Shown piece by piece: positions 54,521 through 62,456 of a stretch of DNA of 64,000 nt (positions are counted from its first letter, which is position 1; every line of letters begins with the position of its first letter). Source of the stretch: Acinetobacter zhairuonensis (GTDB lineage Bacteria > Pseudomonadota > Gammaproteobacteria > Pseudomonadales > Moraxellaceae). The notes under the pieces are model-generated. The model was not told the origin of the DNA. It did not search any database and saw only the letters and a program-made list of their open reading frames with translations. Both the position numbers and the translations under genes were made by a program. Where the stretch lies: NCBI RefSeq assembly GCF_022601715.1, contig NZ_JAKVIM010000007.1:62001-126000 (forward strand), read 5' to 3'.

Positions 54521-55507
54521 TTAATGATAAGCAAGCATATATTTTTTCTCTAAAATATGCAGCAATCTATTTGATTGTTCGGAAGATGCTTCTTCAAAAC
54601 TCTGAATACATAAGAATTTTATTTCATTACTATTCGCCAATATATGGATTTTATGTCTAATTAATTTTTCTGAATCACGGTTAAAACAAATCATCATACA
54701 ATCATTATCAGGTTGAAGTACAGCATTATCATTAATAATTTCAAGATGATTCGACAAAAAAATAGAAACATGCTGCTCTAGATTCCTAAAACGATGTTTT
54801 ATATTATTAAAGAAAATCTCATGATTTTTCTCATAAAACAAGCTAATGGTATTTTTAATTTGGGGGTGAGGATAGTGGGGTGACTTAAAATATCTCTTTT
54901 TAAAGCCTGCAAGCTCTGCTGATTTCATTTGCTGTAACAAGCTCATTGAACGATTAATTTTAAATAACTTCTTCAGAATTAAATTTAACATCTGACTTAA
55001 CAGCAAACGTAAACTCCCGTATTTTTTTATATAGGACCAGTGTCCCTTGAGTACCACATTATCTTTTGAAAAAAAATCTTCTATATATACAGGTTTGAGA
55101 ATAATAAAATCATCATTCAAGTAAATATATTTCTCAGATAAATTAGGAATTCTATGAATTACCGATTCAATAGAAATTGAATTAAATGTAGGAAGTACCT
55201 CTTCGTATTCTCTAAAGATAACTAAATGATCAATAATCTCAATTTTTGGGTCATTAAGTAAACTATCTGGTAAAAACATAGGTTTTTGGCCATCAGTAAC
55301 AATAAATATTTTTCTTATCCATGTTGCATTTTTCATTAAAGATTGTAAGCAATACCCCAGTTCGCCATTATTGATAAACCGTGTAACTTCTTTCGAACTA
55401 GGTATCATTTTTACGGAAAGATGCTTATCATGGCATGATTTCTTTTGCTTAAGTATAGGATCACTACCATCTACCCACGTAATTACAACATCTATACTTT
55501 GCTTCAT
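54521..55507 (-). CDS. Stealth-family sugar-phosphotransferase, copy 1
   Basis: Stealth proteins make phosphodiester-linked polysaccharides by moving sugar-1-phosphate groups. The family pattern is clear in the 328-residue protein: CR1 SIDVVITWVDGSDP at residues 4-17, CR2 with FINNGELGYCLQSL and WIRKIFIVTDGQKP, then LPTFNS at 105-110 and the LNDDFIILKP acidic motif at 130-139. The C-terminal DNDCMMICFNRDSEK resembles CR4. It lies downstream of the other Stealth gene and only 20 bases from the convergent GT4 gene. Confidence 0.88.
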   Translation of the reverse strand: MKQSIDVVITWVDGSDPILKQKKSCHDKHLSVKMIPSSKEVTRFINNGELGYCLQSLMKNATWIRKIFIVTDGQKPMFLPDSLLNDPKIEIIDHLVIFREYEEVLPTFNSISIESVIHRIPNLSEKYIYLNDDFIILKPVYIEDFFSKDNVVLKGHWSYIKKYGSLRLLLSQMLNLILKKLFKINRSMSLLQQMKSAELAGFKKRYFKSPHYPHPQIKNTISLFYEKNHEIFFNNIKHRFRNLEQHVSIFLSNHLEIINDNAVLQPDNDCMMICFNRDSEKLIRHKIHILANSNEIKFLCIQSFEEASSEQSNRLLHILEKKYMLAYH

Positions 55508-55602
55508 AAATAAACCAGCTTGATATGATATTTTAAAAATGAAATATTAAAAACCTTGCTTTTTATTTAATAAATACCCCCTATTTTAAAAAATAATTAC
55601 AA

Positions 55603-56610
55603 TCATACCTCAAATGAACTTTTCTTAGGATACCTAGAATTAAATGCATGTAAAACCTTTTCTGAATAAAAATTAAAATTAACAGTCAACTCCCCATCAT
55701 TTAAACAAATCATATTGCATCTTTTCTCGATTATATCCAAACATACATCAGAAATATTATCATCACGTACATTATAAAAATTACCTCTAATATCTGGATT
55801 TACTGGAAAAAAAAACCCATTAACAAGTTGAACATTTCTGACTGCATACTGATTTATATCAGTAGGTTGCCTAAATTTATTACTACAAACCAATTTCAAA
55901 AAAGACTCATCTAACTCCCATGTTTTAAAAAAACTCTCTTTCAAATATGAAATAGGTAAATGCGGAGTTTTCAAGAAAGAAAAACTACTATAAGGATAGT
56001 TCAACATATTTAACAGAAAGCCTTTTCGGTATATTGGATTATATATTTTAAAAAAAAACTTTCTAATAACTTCCTTTTTATTGTAATATTGATTAACAAA
56101 TGAAATTGATCTATGTCGGATACATCCAAAAATATTATCGACACCTTTCTGTCTTAAACTATCCATCACAAAATAGTCACAAGGTAGTCCATTTTTAAAG
56201 AAAAAATCTTCACTAACTGACTTATTTATAAAAAAATCATCATTAAAATAAACAAACTTATCAGATAAATCTTTTATTTTATGGATGTTCAACTCTATAG
56301 TATGTGAATTAAATGTTGGCAAAAAAGCATCATCAATAAAATCAGAGTGTTTAACTAAATTTAACTTAGGATGATCTTTCTTCAACCACAATGGAAAGTG
56401 ACCAGAAGTGACTAGATGAATTTTCCTAACCCAAGGACAATTTTCTTCAACACTTCTAAACCAATAGTTTAAATTATTCCAATCTCTAAATCTATTAACA
56501 GAAGTTCCATAGATATTTTTAGAATCTAATTCTTTATATGCCAAATAACTATTTCTCCACTCAACATCATTAGAATCCACCCATAAAATAACAAAGTCAA
56601 TTTCATTCAA
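55603..56610 (-). CDS. Stealth-family sugar-phosphotransferase, copy 2
   Basis: This is a second Stealth-type protein of about 335 residues. I chose a TTG start at 56610: GAGGTG lies nine bases upstream, and the result, MNEIDFVILWVDSNDVEW, is the typical Stealth N-terminus; a GTG at 56628 would add six residues. CR2 has PWVRKIHLVTSGHFPLWL, LPTFNS at 97-102 and the YFNDDFF acidic motif at 122-127. It differs greatly from its neighbour, so the two probably act on different linkages. Very low GC. Confidence 0.86.
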   Translation of the reverse strand: MNEIDFVILWVDSNDVEWRNSYLAYKELDSKNIYGTSVNRFRDWNNLNYWFRSVEENCPWVRKIHLVTSGHFPLWLKKDHPKLNLVKHSDFIDDAFLPTFNSHTIELNIHKIKDLSDKFVYFNDDFFINKSVSEDFFFKNGLPCDYFVMDSLRQKGVDNIFGCIRHRSISFVNQYYNKKEVIRKFFFKIYNPIYRKGFLLNMLNYPYSSFSFLKTPHLPISYLKESFFKTWELDESFLKLVCSNKFRQPTDINQYAVRNVQLVNGFFFPVNPDIRGNFYNVRDDNISDVCLDIIEKRCNMICLNDGELTVNFNFYSEKVLHAFNSRYPKKSSFEV

Positions 56611-56627
56611 GATAATACACCTCTTCA

Positions 56628-58352
56628 CTAAAGTTTTATAATTTCATCACAAAATTCAGATATATTCTCACTATGGGTAATAATAATTATTGTTTTTTCG
56701 CCAGTATATTTTAAGATATCCATATAAACAGATAGTTCTGTTTCTTTATCTAATGCACTTGTGGCTTCATCCATAAAAATTACATCTGGATTCTTGTAAA
56801 GTGCTCTTGCTATCCCTATTCTTTGGCGTTGTCCTCCTGAAAGCCTTACTCCTCGCTCTCCAATTTTTGTTTCATAACCATCGATCAACTCTTCATTAAT
56901 AAAGTCATCAATATTAGCTATTTTTGCTGCCTTTATAACTGCTTGTTTATCAATTTGGTTCTTTTCAACCCCAAAAGCAATATTCTCCTCAACTGAAGAG
57001 TCCGATAAATAAATAAATTGAGGTACATAACCTATTTTATTTTGCCAATCAGATACATTATTCTCATTTATTTCTACACCATCTATTAAAAGCTCTCCAC
57101 TCTGAGGCTTTAACAAACCAAGTAAAATATCCATCAATGTGCTTTTTCCCGAACCACTCCTCCCAACAACCCCTATACTCATAGCTTTTTTAATTATAAG
57201 ATTAAATCGATCAAGAACAGGCTTATCTAATGATGACGGATAAGCATAATGAACATTCCTAAGTTCAATACACTCTTTAAAATTCACTAACTTATTAGAA
57301 TCTTTATCCTCAAGTACATCTTCATCAACAACTTTTAAGCGTAAATCATTATGTATTTTTTCAAATACTATAGAGACAAACTTCATTTTGGCTACAGCTC
57401 TATAAATATTCTGCGCTGCTGGCAGCATTCGATATGCCGCAAATCCGTATAGCCCAAGAACAGGTAAAACTATTTCTATTTTATTTGACAACATCACCAA
57501 AGTTATTGCCAAAACAATTAAACTACAATAACCAATTGTTTCTACAATATATAATGGAACCTGACTGACAGTATTATTTGTTGCCAAATTTTTTGCATAA
57601 ACGCGAGACTGATTATTAAAATATTGTAGATAGTTTTTTATGGCATTGTTTATCTTAACATCTTTGATTCCAGACAAAACCTCCTGACACACTCTATACC
57701 TTTCCTTATTCGCATATTGAAACTCTCTACCAATTCGCTCTAGAAGCTTTCTAATATTTATAAATATAATAGTGTAAATAATACTAAGACTACAAACCAC
57801 CCCTATTGCCATGATAGGGTGATATATAAAAATCACTAAAACCATAGCAAACAAAACCAAACCGTATGATATTATTTGTAAAATAGGCTGAATAACATTA
57901 TTAACAAGTTGATCCACTTCAGAAAGAATATTTTTAGATAATTCAGAACTATTCTTCTGAAGAAAAAAATCATAATCTTGCATTAAATATATCTTTAACA
58001 ATCTTGTAGAAAAGTAATGACGCTGTAAACTTAAAAATCGGCTTAAAACATATTGATTTATAACTTTAAATCCAGAAGAAAGTAAAACCACAGCCATTGA
58101 CATAACACCTAGCTGAATAACAAACTCTTTAAAGTTATTAGATTTAAAAGTCATGTAAAAATTGTGAATTGTCTTATTTGTATTTATAATCTCTGGATTT
58201 GAAATAACAGCCAAAAATGGCATAATTGAAAGAACACCTGCTGTTTCAATACAAGCCATAATAACTGTAAAAATTAGAACAATAATAAATTTTCTCTTGT
58301 CTAATGGAGTAAAAATCTCCCAAAGGTTTCTTAAAATACTAATAAAACTCAT
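56628..58352 (-). CDS. ABC transporter with fused membrane and ATPase domains (PglK/MsbA type)
   Basis: The 574-residue half-transporter has an N-terminal six-helix membrane domain (about 15-330) and an ATPase domain with Walker A VVGRSGSGKSTLMDIL near residue 400, the signature VRLSGGQRQRIGIARAL near 502 and Walker B VIFMDEATSALDKE near 527. A final ITHSEN holds the switch histidine. It resembles PglK-type lipid-linked oligosaccharide flippases. Its place in a glycan gene cluster supports that role over a drug exporter. It is tightly followed by the Stealth genes. Confidence 0.86.
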   Translation of the reverse strand: MSFISILRNLWEIFTPLDKRKFIIVLIFTVIMACIETAGVLSIMPFLAVISNPEIINTNKTIHNFYMTFKSNNFKEFVIQLGVMSMAVVLLSSGFKVINQYVLSRFLSLQRHYFSTRLLKIYLMQDYDFFLQKNSSELSKNILSEVDQLVNNVIQPILQIISYGLVLFAMVLVIFIYHPIMAIGVVCSLSIIYTIIFINIRKLLERIGREFQYANKERYRVCQEVLSGIKDVKINNAIKNYLQYFNNQSRVYAKNLATNNTVSQVPLYIVETIGYCSLIVLAITLVMLSNKIEIVLPVLGLYGFAAYRMLPAAQNIYRAVAKMKFVSIVFEKIHNDLRLKVVDEDVLEDKDSNKLVNFKECIELRNVHYAYPSSLDKPVLDRFNLIIKKAMSIGVVGRSGSGKSTLMDILLGLLKPQSGELLIDGVEINENNVSDWQNKIGYVPQFIYLSDSSVEENIAFGVEKNQIDKQAVIKAAKIANIDDFINEELIDGYETKIGERGVRLSGGQRQRIGIARALYKNPDVIFMDEATSALDKETELSVYMDILKYTGEKTIIIITHSENISEFCDEIIKL

Positions 58353-58356
58353 TAAA

Positions 58357-59217
58357 TTAATTGCCTTTATACATCAGTGCCGTAATTTGTTCCGAAATTA
58401 ATCCCATTAAGAACACCATAATACTACCTGTATACAATAATGCACTCATATTAGTAAATCGATGATATTCATAAAGTGTATATCCATACCAACTAGTTGC
58501 CGTCAAAGCTAAAATGACAGCTATTGGTAAAAATATTTTCAAAGGCGAAAAAAGTGTTGCAACCTTAAAAATTATTAGAAAAAAACGCACTCCATCTTTA
58601 ACTGGATGAATATGACTCTTACCAACTCGCTTTGCAGCATGGATAGGTACATAAGCCACAGAATAGCCAGCTCTAAAAAATACCATAGTGCTTGTAGTTG
58701 GATAAGAGAAACCATTCGGCAATAAATACAGAAACTCCCGAAATTTATCAGCTCTTACCACACGAAAACCAGAAGTTAAATCTTCAACATGATGCTCTGT
58801 CATATATGTTGCCAAATTATTATACAAAGAATTGGCTAAGCCACGCCCTAAACTAGCTTGTGAACCTTTTTGTCGTGCGCCTACTACTAGATCATAACCT
58901 TGTTCAATTTTTTCCAAAAGCCGTGGAATATCTTTTGGATCATGCTGACCATCAGCATCCATGAAAATAATCACATCGCCTTGTGCATGGCGTGCACCTG
59001 TTTTAATTGCAGCACCATTCCCCTTGGAATATGGATGTGTAATAACTTTTGCCCCAGCTTGCTCAGCGATTTTTCCTGTATCATCTGATGATCCATCATT
59101 AATGACAATAATTTCATAGGCTAGATTCAACTGCCTAATCTTTTGAATTGTTAGACCAATAGCATTGGATTCATTTTTTGCTGGTAATACAACACTTATC
59201 ATTAATAGCTTAGTCAT
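58357..59217 (-). CDS. DPM1/GtrB-type family 2 glycosyltransferase
   Basis: This GT2 enzyme is of the polyprenyl-phosphate-sugar synthase type (DPM1, ArnC, GtrB). The N-terminal domain has SVVLPAKNESNAI near residue 8, IVINDGSSDDTGKI and MDADGQHDP with metal Asp near 87-93, then the VVGARQKGSQASLGRGLANSLYN block. Two C-terminal membrane helices (about 225-245 and 258-280) anchor it. It would make undecaprenyl-phosphate-linked monosaccharide. Its start overlaps the end of the GT-C gene by eight bases, so the two are coupled. Confidence 0.88.
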   Translation of the reverse strand: MTKLLMISVVLPAKNESNAIGLTIQKIRQLNLAYEIIVINDGSSDDTGKIAEQAGAKVITHPYSKGNGAAIKTGARHAQGDVIIFMDADGQHDPKDIPRLLEKIEQGYDLVVGARQKGSQASLGRGLANSLYNNLATYMTEHHVEDLTSGFRVVRADKFREFLYLLPNGFSYPTTSTMVFFRAGYSVAYVPIHAAKRVGKSHIHPVKDGVRFFLIIFKVATLFSPLKIFLPIAVILALTATSWYGYTLYEYHRFTNMSALLYTGSIMVFLMGLISEQITALMYKGN

Positions 59218-61126
59218 TTAAAATATCTGCTTTTATTGCATTTCTCAGTGCAACAATTTCTTTGTCGTAATAGCTACGTGTTCTTTTCAAGCTCTTGTCA
59301 GATTGCTTCTTATATATTAAATCTACGTGGTTCAATAGTTCTAAGGCCAAACTTTGATAGCCAGCATTAGCTAACAAAGTCACCATAACAATTCCATCAC
59401 CGACATCATTTGCAATATAAAATGCATTTTTATAATTTACATATGCTTCCTGAGGCTTTTTCTGTGCTGCAAAAATTTGAGCTCTAGAAAAGAATACCAA
59501 TCCTTTTAAGTTCCGTACTCTTAGATAAGATGAATCTACTTCTATTAAAGCATCTAATGTAAATATTAAGTCATCTCCATATAGCTGGATCAATTCAGGA
59601 TTATCTAAAACACTTAAGACGACATGCTGCATCATAGCCATTGCTTGTATATCAGCATCATGATAAGGGATTGCTTTATTAAGACTTGCAAAGTCCTGAT
59701 GAGAAACACTTCCAATTGCTATTTTTTGCAGCAACAATTGAAATGCTAATAATCCACTATCAGGTCTAATTCTGCTTGCATCTATTAATACTTGATTTGC
59801 TTTTTCATAAGATTTTTGTGCCATATAGTGCTGTGCCATAAAACTCTGTGCTCTAGGCGAGTTTAGACTTTTCTCTGCCCAGTAATATTTTAACTTTTCA
59901 GAATCTGACCATAATATGCTACGCTGCAAGCTCATCATTGCCAGAAAAACCAGAATTAAAACTGAGATAAATATTACAACTCTTGTTTTGATAAAAAAAT
60001 TTAGGTTATATATGCCTAATGCACAAGGAAGAAATAAAAATGCAGCAGGAAAGTAGTTCCTATGTTCAAAATATAGTTCTAGATTAATAATTGTTGATTC
60101 TATCAAATGCCCAGAAAAGAAAAGTAAAATTGCTAATGATAATAAAGGTATCTTTCTTCTTATAATAACTGAAAATATTAATAAAAAAGCAATAACAGAA
60201 AATGAAATAAAAGTTGTAACTGGGCTAAATAAACTTTTTGATATTAAGAAGCCATCTTGATACAATCCATAGCCCTCTATACGAGGTATAAAAATCTGAA
60301 TCAAATAGTCACATAAAACTCTACCTTCACTTAGAAATCGCTCTAACTGCGTAAAATTTCTTCTAGCTAATTCTTGTCCTGATAAATCAATATAACTCAA
60401 TAAGATCCCAATAATAACAACAGAGGGGAATCCTAAAAATAAAAATCTCCATAGTAGAATGGGTTTTTTACTTTTTACAGGATTACAGAACTCAATAATT
60501 AAAATTAACAATGGTAAGAGTATACCATTTTCTTTACTATACGTTGCTAGAACAGTGGCAAAACATATAGATACAGTCATAAATATATACGATCTTACCG
60601 GTCTTAAATTTAATAATTTTCTTCCATGCAAATATCCAATAATTCCCAATAAGCTAAATAACATCGATAATTGAGTCATTCGTTGCACAACATATAATGT
60701 TGTTGACACAAAGAATGGATGTAATAACCATAAGCTCGCAGCTAAAAGACTTACCCAAATTGCTTTTTCTTTTAAATATCCATAAGAAATCAATATCATG
60801 TTCATTACTATAAAAAGTAATATTCCACATATTAAGTGTATAATAATATTAGTAAATTTAAAAACTTGAGGATTTAAAGGCCAACTTTCAAATGTAAGCC
60901 AGAAACTCGCCAATGCGATCGGTCTTCCTGTTGGTCCCGAAAACCCATTTAGAATAAAATGTCTGGCATTGTCCCAATTATGTAAATCACCATATTTTGT
61001 CATTTCCCCCAAATTCGGATAATCATCAAACAAAAAACCACCATACACACCAGGTAAATACACAAGGAACGCTAAAGTAATGACTATCAAAAAATACCAA
61101 TAAGCTAGTTTTATTTTTTTATTCAT
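59210..61126 (-). CDS. GT-C membrane glycosyltransferase with TPR-like tail, candidate pilin glycosyltransferase
   Basis: The 638-residue protein has about ten to twelve membrane helices and the GT-C hallmark acidic pair in the first periplasmic loop: GFLFDDYPNLG with Asp34-Asp35. Residues of about 430-620 form a soluble helical TPR-like tail (FMAQHYMAQKSYEKANQVL). GT-C enzymes use polyprenyl-phosphate sugars, and the overlapping GT2 gene could make that donor. It is directly downstream of pilA on the same strand, the place occupied by tfpO or tfpW in other species. A role in pilin glycosylation is therefore plausible but unproven. Confidence 0.78.
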   Translation of the reverse strand: MNKKIKLAYWYFLIVITLAFLVYLPGVYGGFLFDDYPNLGEMTKYGDLHNWDNARHFILNGFSGPTGRPIALASFWLTFESWPLNPQVFKFTNIIIHLICGILLFIVMNMILISYGYLKEKAIWVSLLAASLWLLHPFFVSTTLYVVQRMTQLSMLFSLLGIIGYLHGRKLLNLRPVRSYIFMTVSICFATVLATYSKENGILLPLLILIIEFCNPVKSKKPILLWRFLFLGFPSVVIIGILLSYIDLSGQELARRNFTQLERFLSEGRVLCDYLIQIFIPRIEGYGLYQDGFLISKSLFSPVTTFISFSVIAFLLIFSVIIRRKIPLLSLAILLFFSGHLIESTIINLELYFEHRNYFPAAFLFLPCALGIYNLNFFIKTRVVIFISVLILVFLAMMSLQRSILWSDSEKLKYYWAEKSLNSPRAQSFMAQHYMAQKSYEKANQVLIDASRIRPDSGLLAFQLLLQKIAIGSVSHQDFASLNKAIPYHDADIQAMAMMQHVVLSVLDNPELIQLYGDDLIFTLDALIEVDSSYLRVRNLKGLVFFSRAQIFAAQKKPQEAYVNYKNAFYIANDVGDGIVMVTLLANAGYQSLALELLNHVDLIYKKQSDKSLKRTRSYYDKEIVALRNAIKADILND

Positions 61127-61157
61127 GCATCAAAATCAATTCATATTATTCAATCAA

Positions 61158-61185
61158 TAAAAAAGAGGCCAGAATAGCCTCTTTT
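61158..61185 (-). terminator. Terminator of pilA
   Basis: AAAAGAGGC and GCCTCTTTT form a nine-base stem with a seven-base loop, followed on the minus strand by T. It lies 15 bases after the pilA stop and before the GT-C gene, so readthrough may limit expression of the downstream locus. Confidence 0.9.
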
Positions 61186-61199
61186 CAACTTAGGCAGTA

Positions 61200-61631
61200 T
61201 TATTGAACCGCTTTTGGAATGAATTTAGCTGGTAAATCAGTTGAACCTGTAGTCGATTTTTTCAATTCACCGTTACCCAAGACATCTAAAGCTAATGTTT
61301 TACCTTGGATTTGAGTAGAAACACCAGTTGATTTATATGTTGCGGTAATAATACAACCCGTTGGTGTCGCATTAGTTGCTGTACTTGTTACAGTACCACT
61401 TACTGTTACATCATTTGCATATTTACCAGGTAATGTATTGGTACCACATATACCTGTTTGCATATTATCAGCGATATCAGCTTTTAAACCACCAGCTAAT
61501 GATACACCTTCAGATGCTTGTGAGCGAGCAATATAGTCTTGATAAGCAGGAATCGCAATTGCCGCCAAAATACCGATAATAGCAACAACGATCATTAATT
61601 CAATAAGAGTGAAACCCTTTTGAGCGTTCAT
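61200..61631 (-). CDS. pilA: Type IV major pilin PilA
   Basis: From ATG at 61631 (GGAG upstream) the protein is 143 residues: leader MNAQKG, then [22 protein letters not shown] with Glu5, and an Ala-rich alpha-helix. The two cysteines are Cys62 and Cys93, well before the C-terminus, unlike the C-terminal disulphide of many type IVa pilins. The middle (74-106) is rich in Thr and Ser, which could hold O-glycans. The last residue is Gln, so a TfpO-type C-terminal serine is absent. A longer reading from 61730 buries the leader and is rejected. A sigma-54 promoter lies upstream. Confidence 0.95.
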   Translation of the reverse strand: MNAQKGFTLIELMIVVAIIGILAAIAIPAYQDYIARSQASEGVSLAGGLKADIADNMQTGICGTNTLPGKYANDVTVSGTVTSTATNATPTGCIITATYKSTGVSTQIQGKTLALDVLGNGELKKSTTGSTDLPAKFIPKAVQ

Positions 61632-61713
61632 AACATTCTCCACAAATGTTTTTGTTTCGTTTTTTTTAAGCTTTGTAAAGCAAGAAGCGCTTTTGTATGC
61701 TTTGTTTATAATT

Positions 61714-61730
61714 AGCACGGAATGTGCCAA
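61714..61730 (-). promoter_or_regulatory. Sigma-54 promoter of pilA
   Basis: On the minus strand TTGGCACATTCCGTGCT matches the -24/-12 sigma-54 consensus TTGGCACNNNNNTTGCT with one change. It is about 83 bases upstream of pilA. In other species pilA is sigma-54 and PilR dependent. Confidence 0.85.
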
Positions 61731-61895
61731 GATTTATTATAGTTAAATTCAACAAAAAAACAGCACCTTAGCCATCTTTTTTTCAATTTATTTTATTCAC
61801 CAAACTTTCACCAAAAGACATAAATGATACATAAGTGTCATTTCTTGTCACCTTCAAGCCAATCTTTTCAACGGTTCGTGCCCCAGTTCGCACTC

Positions 61896-62456
61896 TTAAT
61901 TTATTATGACAGGTGCATCAGCACGTTCATTTACATTCGCTATCCGATTAATTTCATCATATTGATGAAGGATATTCCCTATTTTTTTGATAGCTTGAAT
62001 GACTGCTTCACAATAATTTTTTTGACTCAATTGCTGTACCATGTCTTGGCAAATTAAATCCCAAACTTCTTGCTGAGTGGCTTGCTGCAAGCCTCGATCA
62101 AATATGAGTTCAACCTGTCGTTCGCATAAATTTAAGTACAATAACACCCCACTATTATATTCAGTGTCCCACACACCGAACTCAGCAAACAGTTGTTCAG
62201 CACGTTTACGTGTGTTTTGCCGATAGGCTTGTAAACAAGGTAAATGTCCTTCTATCACTACCTGAATTTCACCGACATGCCCACATTCAGCTTGCTGTAC
62301 AGCAACTGCTATTCTCTTTAAGTCAGTAGGTTTGAAATAACGTCGAGTATGCTGGAAATAAAAACTATGTTTGAGCCAACGTTTAAAACTCGGTTGGGCA
62401 TGTTCTTGCACATTCGGTGTTGTGACTATTTGCGTTGAATCTGTTGTAGTTACCAT
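61896..62456 (-). CDS. TPM-domain protein
   Basis: The 186-residue protein has a TPM-type domain (about residues 44-150): a GHVGEIQVVIEGHLP motif, then WDTEYNSGVLLYLNLCERQVELIFDRGL, and a helical end. No signal peptide or membrane helix is seen. It is the shorter of two TPM genes and overlaps the stop of the longer one by seven bases, so the pair is translationally coupled. TPM proteins are often found with lemA; a role in membrane-protein or photosystem repair is known only from plants, so function here is unknown. Confidence 0.82.
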   Translation of the reverse strand: MVTTTDSTQIVTTPNVQEHAQPSFKRWLKHSFYFQHTRRYFKPTDLKRIAVAVQQAECGHVGEIQVVIEGHLPCLQAYRQNTRKRAEQLFAEFGVWDTEYNSGVLLYLNLCERQVELIFDRGLQQATQQEVWDLICQDMVQQLSQKNYCEAVIQAIKKIGNILHQYDEINRIANVNERADAPVIIN

